A stretch of DNA of 64,000 nucleotides, taken from Macrotis lagotis. Taxonomy: Eukaryota > Chordata > Mammalia > Peramelemorphia > Peramelidae. A program made the position numbers and the translations under genes. The stretch spans positions 197,276,331 through 197,340,330 of the forward strand of contig NC_133665.1 of the NCBI RefSeq assembly GCF_037893015.1, read 5' to 3'. Below, in pieces: positions 1-10,205 of this stretch (position 1 is its first letter; the number at the start of each line of letters is the position of its first letter). Below the pieces are notes generated by a model. The model saw only the letters and a program-made list of their open reading frames with translations. It did no database searches and was not told the DNA's origin.

Positions 1-377
1 ATATGCAACATGGAAGTTGAGCTTCTGTCCTTCACTGGGCTGCAACCTGATGATCTGAGAACTGAAGGCCCAGTGGATCACACATCCAATGCATTGCTGG
101 TAGGAGGATTTTCTTTTCAAAACTCAACACTGGAGGAGACTATGTTTTATATCCCAACAGTATAACACTCTTCAGTGTTCCCTCTTTTTCCCATTTCATT
201 TTATTCAGTCACAAAGTATGAAATGCTGTAGCCAAATTAATTCTACCTAAATTAATTTCAAATGCATTAAGCCACATCAGCCTTTTCTAGGCCCCTGTTT
301 TAGTGATAGGCTTCATTATTTACACATTTATTTTTTTGTGTGCTTGTTTGTTCATAACTTCCCCCCACCAAGGTTAT

Positions 378-1540
378 GTAGATATAATTTTTACCATTTT
401 AAATGATTTTTTCCAATTACATGAAAAGTAAAATTTAAAAATTATTTTATAAGATGTTGGAATACTACTTTCCTTCGTCCCTCCCTTTCCTTTTACTATG
501 CTGTTTGATTAAGGAGTTTTAGTTTCTATTAGCTCCTACAAAATGACACGTTCACACCAACAAAACAAAGCAAAATAAAAAGTATATTTAATAAAGTGAT
601 TATAAAACAGGTATAAATAAGTCAGCAAAAGTAGCCAATAAGTCCCAATATAATAAAAAGAAGAGCAAAGCCTACATAAAGATAGACATTAAAAGAAAAT
701 ACCACCATTCAGGGGAGCACCAACATATGATGAAACCAGAGCATCTGGGGAGTTCCAAATCACAGCCTTTCAGAGTCATGATTGGGAAAATGTCCCAGGC
801 AAAGTGCCCTTTCCATGGATGAAACTCTGAGCGGCTGGCCAATGTTGGGGACTTTGAAGGAGTCCCAGACAAAGATGGCACATTGCCAATAGGTTTATAT
901 AAGCTTTTTTGACACTTAACCAGGACATGTGAAGAGTACATGCATGACCTGGGAAGACTCATGACCAAGGTTCTGAAATGAAATAAACGTTGAACCTCTA
1001 GGCAGGAAGCCAACCCTCCCAAGATTCAACCTCCAGGAATGGCTAGTTCCTAAAGTGAGTATCTGGTACACACAAAGGGAACCAAGTTTATGCAAAGGTG
1101 ATGGGGGACCTTGAGTGTGGGAACCAGCATATGGCCTTGCCCAGGATCAGAGTGGGTATTAACCCTTTATCTACTTTAGTACAAATAATATAAATTATAC
1201 ATAAATGATTAATTTATGTCATGAAAGAAGAATCAAAATATAAGGGAATATAACACCATGACAGGAAAAATAATATAAAACATAGAAGTTTTAAATTGTG
1301 AAGGTAGTGTGCTTTGTCTGCATGGAGATTCCATCTTTCTCTGGATGCGGATGACATCACAAGTCTCTTAGAATTGACTTTGCTCACTGCTTTTATGAGA
1401 ATAGTTTAGTTAATCCTAGTTGATAGTCACAGACTGTTGCTATTGCTCAGTAAAATGTCCTGTTTCTGCTCACTTCATTCAACATCAGGTCTTCATCAGA
1501 GTCCTTTGATCTCAATCATTTATACATTGTAGTTGGTATG
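378..1540 (-). mobile_element. L1 3' end, antisense, split by an insertion
   Basis: The reverse strand reads as the 3' end of a marsupial L1, with 3'UTR words near 400-490 and again at 1,175-1,530. The 1,300-1,400 part resembles the conserved L1 segment with 'tttctctggatg' followed by 'acatcacaagtc'. It is the same segment found in nearly every other unit. The intervening 500-1,175 sequence is absent from the paralogue at 61,100. Confidence 0.6.
500..1175. mobile_element. Unit-specific insertion, possibly an LTR
   Basis: Comparison with the paralogous copy near 61,100 shows about 675 bp of extra sequence here, splitting an L1 3' end. It has a lone AATAAA in the left part (about 590) and no recognisable coding. 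A 116-codon minus-strand open frame (672-1,022) shows no recognisable domain. The ends do not give a clean TG...CA pair or a clear target duplication, so an LTR is only one option. Confidence 0.4.
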
Positions 1541-1859
1541 TTTTTCAGCCTCAAGGATTTACTGAAATGAAGACTGAACCTTTTTACCTAAGATGCTGGA
1601 GGTACATATCAATCCCTATATGGACACCCTTGGTGATTAGGAGAGAGATAAGAGTTGTCCTTAGGATGCCATTTTAGAGGGAAAAGCAAGGTAAGACAGA
1701 GTGTTATTTTTCTTGGATAAAATTGGACATGCGGGAAGATTTGAAACAGGGTTATTGAAAGAAAAAGATGTGAATAGAAGAGCCAAATCAAAAACAATTG
1801 CAGAATTACAGAGGAAAGATGACCACTACTAGGTCAGGATCCACTAGAGGTCTTAAAAA

Positions 1860-2320
1860 AAGGAAAAGAACCTATTTGTATAAAAATATTTCTAGCAGTT
1901 CTTGTAGTGGGGCTAATATTTGGTTCTTTTTTTTTTTTTTTGCAAGGCAGTGGGGTTGAGTGACTTGCCTAAGGCCACAAAGCTAGGTAATTATTAAGAG
2001 TCTGAGGCCGGATTTGAACTCAGGTACTCCTGGTTCTAGGGCCAGTGCTCTATCCACTGTGCCACCTAGCCACCCCTAATATTTGATTCTTATAGTCATG
2101 CCCATCAATTGGGGGAATGGCTGAATAGAAAGTGGCATTTGAATGTAATAGAATATTATGGTATTAGAAATGACATACAGAAGGTGATTTTAGGAAAACC
2201 TGTAGACATTCAAAGTGAAGGAAATTTGCATGAGCAAAACCAGGGGAACATTGCAATCATTAAGAGCAATCACGTATGATGATTAACTGGAAGTGACTTA
2301 CCTACTTTTTGCCTGACTTA
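1860..2320 (+). mobile_element. L1 ORF2 C-terminal tail, sense, interrupted by a SINE
   Basis: The plus strand carries the degenerate end of L1 ORF2. It has the stretch equivalent to 'caaaaatatttctagcagt', then 'gcccatcaattgggggaatgg', then the codons that in the better-preserved copy at 22,500 read EWLKKVWYMNAIEYYAV. The frame is broken. A SINE with target duplications splits it at 1,927. Confidence 0.65.
1927..2075 (-). mobile_element. tRNA-derived SINE with 14-bp target duplication
   Basis: On the minus strand the element starts with a GGGGTGGCTAGGTGGCACAG head containing an A-box-like motif. A B-box-like GAGTTCAAATCC segment follows, and a poly-A tail (poly-T on the plus strand) ends it. 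The flanks at 1,913-1,926 and 2,076-2,089 match at 13 of 14 positions, a typical L1-mobilised target-site duplication. Confidence 0.88.
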
Positions 2321-3666
2321 CCATTTTTTAAATCTGCTGCTTAGACTTTCCCATTTTCAAATCTTTGTGAGGTTGAATTTACATGGCTTATTAGTCTACT
2401 GAATTCCTTCAACATAGTGTTATCTCAGTCTTCCTTCATAGACAGCACTTATGGTTACCCAGAAAGTTACTAATTTCTCCTGCTTTCCATTCAGTTCTGC
2501 TATAACGTCTATTGGAATTGCTCCTTTATTATTCAGCAGCACAGGGCATTTCACATTCCAATTAAGTCCATGGCTATGGAATGGAAAGGTTTGGTTCTGA
2601 ATCTTGTGTGCTGTAAGGGGACGAGATAGATTTATAGTATACTTTTTCTGTTTCCCATGATCAAGTGATATCAAGTTTTCCAATTATGACAAATGAGGGA
2701 AGGGAAGCAGTGGGATTCTAAGTATAGGAGGATTTAAGGCCAAGACTTTCTAAGAGAGAGCACTGAACTAGGAGGTGAGGGGTTTAAGGGAGAGAAGGAA
2801 CCAGGCCTGTACTTTGAAGAAATCTCGGTTTGTTGTTACCTTTGGTAGGGAGAGGTACAAAGAGAGAGAGATACTTGAGAGAGAATAGCTCTGAATGAGG
2901 AAGAAACCTAATAAGCCATGGTTTTCAGGGCTAGTTCATAAGAGTATACTATCCATGACAATCCTTCTGAGGAAGATCTGGATGCTTTATAGAGTTTCAA
3001 ACTCAGGATAAGTTAAAAAGATATGACGGGCCCCCAAATTGATGATATTGATAGGGCTTGGTTTAGGAGAATAATTTCTGGAATAAGCTATTTTGGATGC
3101 TCAGGTCCCAGTGGCTAGAACTTTGGGTTTAGACAAAAAACTCCTGAATACAGATTTAGATACCAAGTGACCCTGAGCAACTGACTAAAATGCAGCTGGC
3201 CTCAATTTTTCCCAAATGGATCATCAAAATCCCACTTTAACATATTTTTTGAGATGCAAATTTTAAAATACCAGAATCTACCACATAGCAACTTACAGAA
3301 ATGCTTATTCCCTTCCATATCCCTTTACCCCTTGTTATTCAAGCCCCTTCCATGTTATTGGGTTGAGATTTTAGATGAATATTTAGAGAGAATGTAGAAA
3401 AGGTAAAGATTAACAGAAGGAGGAAAATTGGAAAGAAATTGAGGAGGACCATGAGGATGAACTATTCAATGGTTAGGTGAAAAAGAACCTTTGACAATGA
3501 GTCTTGAGTGAAGAAGCCAAGAGAACATGTGACAATTATTTTTATGTGGTTAGATAGGTTGTCATTTGGAGGCGGGTTTGGCAGAGTTTGAACCTAATAG
3601 ACAAAAGAGGAAAAATAAAAATAGGCAACCTGCAATGGGTAAAAGGTTCTGAAATAAAAAACTAAA

Positions 3667-3720
3667 AAAATTATTGCTTTCCTTTAGGAGTATGGGCTGC
3701 CTCAGGATGAATAGTTGATT
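3667..3720 (+). other. Block N candidate mini-exon (unit U1)
   Basis: A pyrimidine-rich tract ending in AG (3,686-3,687) precedes a frame reading EYGLPQDE and then TAG (3,688-3,714). The same peptide, mostly as EDGLPQDE-stop, recurs at the equivalent place in several other units. This is a hypothesis only. I do not recognise the peptide, and no transcript evidence is available here. Confidence 0.25.
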
Positions 3721-4169
3721 CCTCTTCACTAGTAAACTTTAAACTAAGGTGAAATAACTACTTGTTTGTATTGTAGGACTGGGTTTTTAGTTGTTGGTTG
3801 GACTAAAGGAACATTAGGCCTCAATGTTTTTATTCTATGTATTGCCTTGGTATCCTATGTCACCATAGGTGTTGTTGAGGTCCTTTGATGTCATCTGATG
3901 GGGACACATGCTCTCCTATTGCAACCCTATATAACATATTGAAGATTTTATACCATTTAGAGACTTTTTTCTTCCATTCCATTTAACTTAGTCATTGCTA
4001 CTCTTCTTTGATTCAAAGGTATATACAGTGAAAAAGGAAGCTGAGCCTCTGCCCATCAGAAGGACCCGCAGATCACATATCCAATGAATTGCTAGTAGAA
4101 TGATTTTATTTTCAAAGTTAAACATTGGAAGAGACTAAGTTTTATATCTGAACAGTAGAAGACTCTTCA

Positions 4170-4680
4170 GTTCAATTACATGCAAAGGAACATTTTAATA
4201 ATCATTTTGTAAGATTTTTGAGTCCACTATTTTCTTCCTCCCTTCTCTTTTGCTCTCCTTTACAGCAAAAATATGTTATATATGAATAATTAATTTAAAC
4301 TTAATCCCCAAAAGTTATATTATTAAAGAAGAATCAGAGCAAAAGGAAAGGTAACACCATGACAGATAAAATAATATAAAACATACAGCAAGCTTTAAAT
4401 TGTGAAGGTAGTATGCTTTGATCTTCATGGAGATTCCATCTTTATCTGGATGTGGATGGCATCACAATTAGAATCGATCTTGATACCTCCATTCCTGAAA
4501 AGAGCTAAGTATATCTTAGTTGATCATCACACAATGTTGGTACTGCCTTGTACGACGTTGTCCTGGTTCGGCTCACTTGCTTCACCATCAGGCCTGCACC
4601 AGAGTCCTTTGCTCTCAATCATTCATACTTTGTATATGACATGTTTTTCAATCTCAAGGATCAACTGAGATGAAGACTGA
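4170..4680 (-). mobile_element. L1 3' end, antisense (U2)
   Basis: The reverse complement reads as a marsupial L1 3'UTR and ORF2 end. Landmarks are 'agaagaatcagagcaaaag' near 4,328 and a 'ttgatcatcacacaatgttgg' type segment near 4,520. An 88-codon plus-strand frame (4,402-4,668) is a by-product of this repeat and not a gene. Confidence 0.7.
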
Positions 4681-4959
4681 ACCTTTCCATCTAAGATGCT
4701 GGGAGTACATATTAATCCCTGAGTAGACACCCTTGGTGATCAGGAGAGAGGAGAATTGTCTTCAGGATGCTATTTAGAGGGACTAGCAAGGTATGACAGT
4801 GTTTTATTTTTCATGGATGAAATGGAGATGTGGGAAGATTTGAAACAGGGTTATTAAATGGAAAAGATATGAAGACAGTAGAAGAGGCAAATCAAAAACC
4901 ATTGCAGAATTACAGAGAAACAATGAACACTACTAGGTCAGGGTACAATAGGAGTGTAA

Positions 4960-5260
4960 AAAAAAGGAAAAGAACCTATTTGTTACAAAACTATTTCTAG
5001 CAGTTTTTAAGTGGTGGCTAATATTCAGTTTTTAGAGGTATGCCTATCAATTGGGGGAATGGATGAATAAGAAGTGGTATGTGAATGCAATAGAATATTG
5101 TGGCATTAGAAAAGGCACACAGAAGATTATTTCAGGAAAATCTGCAGAGATTTAAAATGGTGGAAATTTGCTTGAGCAGAACTAGGGGACAATTGTAATC
5201 AGTAAGAGCAATATTTTATGATGATTAACTGGAAGTGACTTACCTAGTTTTTGCCAGACT
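4960..5260 (+). mobile_element. L1 ORF2 tail, sense (U2)
   Basis: This degenerate copy is the same ORF2 C-terminal tail seen in U1 and U4, including 'tatcaattgggggaatgg' (about 5,045). The frame is broken by indels. Confidence 0.6.
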
Positions 5261-5677
5261 TAACAGTTTTTATCTGCTGCTTAGGATTTCTCATTTCCTA
5301 ATCTTTGTGAGGTTGAATTTACATATCTTTGTAGCCTACTGAATTCCTTAAGCATAGTCTTACCTTATTCTCCCTTCACTGGACACATGTTTACCCCACC
5401 AGTTACTATTATCTCAAGCTTCCCATTCAGCTCTGTTACAAAGTCTCTTGAACTTGCTCCTTTATTATTCATTAGTGCAGGGTATGTTCACATTCTAAGT
5501 TAGACCACAGCTAAGGAACCTAAAGGTTTGGGTCTGAATCTTGTGTGCTCTAAGGGGACCACATGGACTTATAGTATACTTTCTCTATATCCCAGGATCC
5601 AGTGATGTCAAGTTTTCTATTTAGGAGAAATGAAGGAAGGGAAGCAATGAGTCCCTGAGTAGAGTGGGATTTAAGAC

Positions 5678-6082
5678 TGTGAGGAATGAAGGGTGTAGTT
5701 GGTCTTCATAGGGTGTGAAAGGGGACCCCTTTGAAATCCATTATAAGAAGGAATGGCCCCAGCCAGTCTCAAAAGAAACTAGTCCTTAACTGGTCAAGAG
5801 TAATCTATAGTCTTGACCTTCTCCTTTGTACATTCACAAGGAGGGTATCTGTTCTTGCTCATTAGGGTGGGGACCTGTATAGGAACCATTGAATCAATTA
5901 GATTTGTGACCCCAGGCTATGTTTGGCATGAAGGTGCAGGAACAAAGTCTTTCAAATCTCATAAAAAAGCTTTTATTTTGGAATTTCCCCCACCCCTCAC
6001 TCACCACGAGAGAGGTGTGCCATTTTGTTAAGATATCTTAATAAAGACATTTTAATCATTCTGGACTAAGTATTCTCTGTCA
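5678..6082 (+). mobile_element. Probable solo LTR
   Basis: About 405 bp interrupts block M precisely, compared with the paralogues at 2,720 and 58,385. The segment starts TGTGAGGAATG and ends CTCTGTCA, giving LTR-like TG...CA termini. It has AATAAA at 6,040-6,045 in the same orientation, about 40 bp before its end. The flanks (TTTAAGAC and TTTATAAA) resemble each other only imperfectly, so the target duplication is uncertain. No coding is visible. It is unrelated by eye to the LTRs of the provirus at 6,560. Confidence 0.6.
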
Positions 6083-6553
6083 TTTATAAAAAAGGTCAAG
6101 GCTTCCTGAGAGAGAGAACATTGACTTATGAGATGAGGGGCTTAAGGGAGAGAAGGAACCAGTCCTCTATTTTGAAGAGATCTTGGTTTGTTGTTAACTT
6201 TGGTAGGGAGAGGTTGAAAGAGAGAGATAACTTGAGGGAGATTACCTTTGAATGAGAAAGGAACATAAGAAGCTATGTTTTTAAGGGCTAGGTCATATGA
6301 GTTTTGATGAAGATATCCATGTTTAGAGGCTTTCAAGCTCAGTATGATTCAAGAAAATAGTACAGCCCCCAAAGCTTATGGTATTGATGAGAACTTGCTT
6401 TAGGTAGGAGGATAATTTCTGTAGGAATCTGTTGTGGATGCTCAGGACCCAGTAGCTAGTATTCTGGCTTTAGATTTAGACCTCCTGAGTACAAATACAG
6501 AAGAGATCTTGGTTTGTTGTTAATTTTGGTAGGGAGAGGTTAAAAGAGATAAC

Positions 6554-6559
6554 TTGAGG
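6554..6559. repeat. Target-site duplication, left copy (TTGAGG)
   Basis: The six bases next to the left LTR are repeated next to the right LTR (11,346-11,351). The uninterrupted paralogous sequence at 6,225-6,245 in the same block family contains TTGAGG once followed by GAGATTACC. This confirms the insertion site. Confidence 0.9.
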
Positions 6560-6950
6560 TGCCCCGACCCGCGGGACAGAAAAGTGGGGTGTTGAGGAGG
6601 ACCCAGCCTGAAAAGGAATGGGTGAAAATAAGGAGAGTGAGACCCAAGGATGGTGGATAAGGTCTGAGTTTATTTGAAAAAGTGCATGCTTATATATTGT
6701 AGAGAAGGACAAGGGAGTTAGCTTAGGGGTGGAGTTGGTATGCCTTGGCCTGAGAGAAGGCATAGTCTGTGGTCAGTTTGTTCTTGATAATGGAGGGTGA
6801 GGCCTCTTTCCTTTATCTTGGCCCCTGGTATGCCTGGAATTTTGTTTGCTCATTTTATCTTATCTGACATGGGGCTTCTTGGCTCCTGGTATGTCTGGAA
6901 TTTGTTTTGCTCCTTTTATCTTATATTATGGGGCTTCTTGGCCCCTGGCA
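6560..6950 (-). mobile_element. 3' LTR of the provirus (391 bp)
   Basis: It has TG...CA ends and reads on the minus strand. A TATA-like element lies at 6,690-6,697 and AATAAA at 6,669-6,674. It is 58 bp longer than the 5' LTR because a segment at the U3 end, including the words 'cttcttggc' and 'ttttatctta', is tandemly duplicated (about 6,835-6,950). Confidence 0.92.
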
Positions 6951-6953
6951 TGT

Positions 6954-6964
6954 CCCCCTTTTTT
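6954..6964 (-). promoter_or_regulatory. Polypurine tract of the provirus
   Basis: The minus strand reads AAAAAAGGGGG immediately before ACA and the TG of the 3' LTR. This is the expected position for the plus-strand primer of retroviral reverse transcription. Confidence 0.85.
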
Positions 6965-7136
6965 GTTTTAAATTTATGGGCAGGATCCCTGTCTTAGGCT
7001 GTGCAACTTGTTTTTCATGCTTGGTATCCGTGACCAGGAGGGGACCTTAGCGAGGTCCTTGTTATCTCCTGTAGGATCTGATGTTCCCAAGTCATGGAGT
7101 TGCACTAAATCCCGTCATTGGGTATCACTGCAGCCC

Positions 7137-8429
7137 TTAGGGGGTGCCTTTCCTTGAGCAGATGCGTGCATACCAAGGTGGGCGAGGTGTAAGAGCAGCG
7201 AACCTCAAGGGTTCCATTTGGAGGTCCTCACAGGACCCTTGGCTTTTCAATTGGTGGTATAAGACCGAAACTGGTTTTCCAAGGGTTGAGTCAATTTGGG
7301 ATTTGATAAAGTTGGTCAGTCTCCTGAAGGCCCATGGTCCAAAAGAAATTAGAATTAGGAAGCCAATTAACGGGCCTAGAAGGCTTGGGAGCAGAGCAGA
7401 GAGCCAGGGGGATGTGGAAAACCAATTTTTATACCATGCCTCACCTTTCTCTCTCTCCCTTTTTCTTTTTTCCAGGCTATCCTTAACCCTTTGCAGACTG
7501 TCTTCTACCAGGCCAAGTTTATCCTTAAAAAAACAGCATTCTTCCTTTAGTGCAGCGCAGAGTCCCCCCTGTTGTAAAAATAACAAATCAAGACCGCGTC
7601 TATTTTGTAATGCTACTTCAGCTAAAGAGGCAACAGAATCTTTTAGGTGTTCTAACCCTGCTTGAAGTTCTGAGAGATCCTTATCAATAGCGGCGCTAAG
7701 CTGGGTGTACTGTGCATTGGAGGAGACTAAGGAGGCAATACCTGTACCAGAGCCAACAAACCCAAGTCCAATCAGGACCGCGAGTGTAACTGCTGTCAGG
7801 GGTTCTCTTTTGTCTCTGATAAAGGTACCCCTTCCATGTTCCCAAAATTGGAGGAATTCCTCCAGGTAGTGGACAGTTAGGTGAGGAAAAAGGGAGACAA
7901 GGACACAATAGTCCTTTTTCTCAAGGAATTGTTTGGTGTCCACAAAGGTGGTTAGTCCTGACGAGCAGGCAAGATAGGTATTAGGAGGGGCTACAGCATA
8001 TCTACAGGAAGTATTAATAAGGGTACTTTGGTTACATACTGTGTCTAGCTGAAGAGGGGGGGGCATTTGCGGGCCAAGGAGACAATTTCCCTGACCGGAG
8101 ATTTTTGCAAGAGTGAGGCCTTGGGATTCCCCAGTGCCCCATCTGAGATCATCTGTTCTGTTGGAGTGTGTGATGTTCCCGAATTGAGCAATACCTTCAT
8201 AGAAGGGTGGGGAAGAGGAATAGCAGATCCAGCATTCTTCCAATGAAGAATTCTGTATCTGGGTCAAAGCTTGTACAGAGGCATTAATGAGAGTAAGTAT
8301 GATATGGGCAGTAGAGGGATCGCTAGCAGGGAGGGTGGGTCTATAAGGGATGGTGTCGAGGGAGACGGGGGGTGCTGGGAGTAAGTTGGTCCAAGGGTCT
8401 GGTATTATAGATGTTAGCATTAGGCCCAA
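7137..8429 (-). pseudogene. env: env: C-terminal SU and complete TM (frame 2)
   Basis: A 430-codon open frame carries the end of SU and all of TM. Visible motifs are a CWIC (CXXC) motif at residues 66-69 and a furin-type RDKR site at 205-208. A hydrophobic glycine-rich fusion peptide follows, about 209-233. Heptad repeats then lead into an immunosuppressive-domain-like stretch at about 274-290. A CX6CC motif (C291, C298, C299) and a membrane anchor at about 342-364 come next. The tail of about 65 residues contains a YHQL motif. These are hallmarks of the gamma-type Env used by gammaretroviruses and type-D betaretroviruses. The frame has no stop, but a frameshift separates it from the signal peptide, so the locus as it stands cannot make a secreted, complete Env. 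Confidence 0.9.
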
Positions 8430-9081
8430 TGGCCACCGGTTGGGGGGGTGTGGGGATGGTTTGAGTGAGCTTTATGGTAAATATTAAACCCTCATCATAT
8501 CCTTCCATGTACAATCTGAGTCCCCAGGTGTATCCTTTCCCCCATCCAGACGCCCTTTTACCTTCTGTCGGGAACTGGATTTTTAGGGGGTTACACCATT
8601 GATTCTTTTTGCAAGAGGGGAGGGACAGGGGGTCACATCTATATGAGTTACAAATGCGGGTAGTATAATTGGTAGTTACGGAAATGAAGTCTGATTTTGA
8701 GTTCGTGATCCAGTATCCAGTTCCTGTCATCTCACAATCCCATTCTTTACAATAGAAGTCCCGCGTTCTACCGCATTGTGGGGCTGATGAGTGATGGTAT
8801 CCCGGGCAAACATAAAAGGAGGGGGTCCCAAGCCTCTCTTTTCTATCTTGAGAGCCACAGCCTGTCATGCGATCATCGGACCCCCATACTGCGTCCCATC
8901 CACTGTTCCATTCAGATAATCGACAAAGATCTGGGTACAGGGGAAGCCAGGGTGTCGTGGAGTCAACTTTCGAGGTACTCCAGATGCAGAATCCTTGAGC
9001 GTCTTCGACTGACCAAGTGTAGTTAAGTAGGTGGTATGAGCAGGACAGCGGAAGGAGCAGGCACAGGACGAGTGCCTTCAT
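8400..9081 (-). pseudogene. env: env: signal peptide and N-terminal SU (frame 1)
   Basis: The frame opens with ATG at 9,081 and a leucine-rich signal peptide of about 15 residues. It is open for 246 codons to 8,341, but only the part down to about 8,400-8,430 looks viral. Conserved SU landmarks include YVCPG (residues 90-94), a cysteine-rich stretch after it, WGLRLY (186-191) and PVAIGPN (215-221). All are of gammaretroviral SU type. The region before YVCPG is short. Near 8,400-8,430 the homology passes to the frame of the 430-codon ORF, so one small indel broke the gene. ATG lies about 10 bp downstream of the integrase stop. Confidence 0.88.
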
Positions 9082-9091
9082 GCTGGATCTT

Positions 9092-9448
9092 TTATCTACA
9101 AGAGAGCACAGAGGGAGATTCCTCAGGGGGTTCCCTGGGTGGATAATGTAATTTTACTAGACGCTCAGGTAGCCATCTAGCATTTTGAGCTGATGAATCA
9201 TAAATACAGGCATGTCCTTTACCCCAGATAAGGACGGGGTCAGGTCCTTGCCATTTGTTGGAGATGGGATCTCTCCACATAGCCTGTGCATAGTTGTGTT
9301 CAGTAGTGGGGTGCCAAAGGCGATCTGCTGCAGATTTGGCATTAGCATCAAGGGAGGGGAAATTGAGGACAAAGAGGGCATGGTTAAGAATAGTTTTAGC
9401 ATTATTAATCTTGGGGTAGAGTGTCTCTGACCCTTTCTGTAATTTAGT
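9092..9448 (-). pseudogene. pol: pol: integrase C-terminal part
   Basis: The minus strand encodes the end of the integrase catalytic core and its C-terminal DNA-binding domain. Key strings are NHALFVLNF and then WQGPDPVLIWGKG and ARWLPERLV. The frame is open from about 9,440 to the stop at 9,092. The zinc finger and most of the DDE core are absent because it joins directly to RNase H at about 9,450, a second internal deletion. Env follows almost at once. Confidence 0.85.
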
Positions 9449-10205
9449 TACAGATTTAAAGGATCAGGGACTGCCTCAAAAGCCCAGATGATCGCAGCAA
9501 GCTCTACAAGTTGTGCTGAGGTGTATGGGAAGGTGAGGGAGGTGATCTTCCCATTTACGCTCACTGCGGCTTTCCCAGATGCTGAGCCATCTGTGAAGAT
9601 GAGATGGGCCTCCTTGAGGGGTGTCCTTTTAGTTATTTTGGGGAAGACTACAGGTGTTATTTGCAGGAACTGAATAAGTTTGTCAGGGGGGTAGTGATTG
9701 TCTATGACCCCCGGGAATGAGATACAGCTCACAGCCCAGTCATCATCGTTTAATAGGAGCCAATTTATTTGTGATGCTGTGTATGGGCAAATGATGCGAT
9801 CAGGTTCTTTGCCAAAGAGTCTTACTGCAGCTTCTCTTCCTCCTCTAAGGAGGTCAGCGGTGAGGTGTGGGTATGATGGGAGAATTTTGGTTGGGGTGGC
9901 TGGCATGTGTATCCAGAAAAGTGGATGATTTTGCCAAAGCAGGCCAGTGGGGGAGAGATTTGTGGGAAAGAGCAAAAGCCAGAGAGGCTTTTCAGGGCTG
10001 TAATATCCTATGTGTTGGTTTTTTATGGCTTGCTCGACTAGAATCAGGGCTGAGCGGGCTTCTGGTGTCAAGGAGCGTGGGGAGGTGGGCTCTGGGTCTC
10101 CCTTTAAGATGTCAAATAATGGCTTTAATTCCCCCGTTGTTAGTTTTAAATAGGGTCGAAGCCAATTGATGTCTCCTAATAATTTCTGAAAACCCCAGAT
10201 GTAGG
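9448..10205 (-). pseudogene. pol: pol: RT thumb/connection and start of RNase H
   Basis: An open frame begins at about 10,205 in the RT thumb (INWLRPYLKLTTGELKPLF type sequence). It runs through the connection domain (GKEPDRIICPYT, IIDNHYPPDKLIQFLQ) to the RNase H motif FTDGSASGKA and AQLVELAAI, then stops at 9,448. The motifs are of betaretrovirus/class II type. The RT fingers and palm with the YxDD centre are missing. The upstream end is a deletion junction with gag, and the downstream end is a junction with integrase. Confidence 0.88.

Larger units (their letters stand above)
1..3890 (+). repeat. Tandem-unit copy U1 (blocks K, L1 pieces, M, N)
   Basis: This is the first copy of the degenerate unit that recurs about twelve times. 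It begins inside block K (a run on mouse-like words such as 'gttgagcttctg' and 'ggaggattttcttttc'). It continues through an antisense L1 3' end and a sense L1 ORF2 tail to block M (2,700-3,300) and block N (3,670-3,800). Its closest relative by eye is U11 (60,480-63,235). It has been lengthened by an unidentified insertion (about 500-1,175) and by a SINE (1,927-2,075). No intact reading frame was recognised. I cannot say whether it is host gene sequence or a large transposon-derived repeat. Confidence 0.75.

Noticed and set aside
672..1022. A 116-codon minus-strand frame in the U1 insertion
   Set aside because: It has no domain or composition typical of a protein, and lies in an insertion absent from the paralogue. 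It is more likely chance.
7144..7665. A 173-codon plus-strand frame within the provirus
   Set aside because: It is antisense to the well-supported env TM frame and has no recognisable domain.
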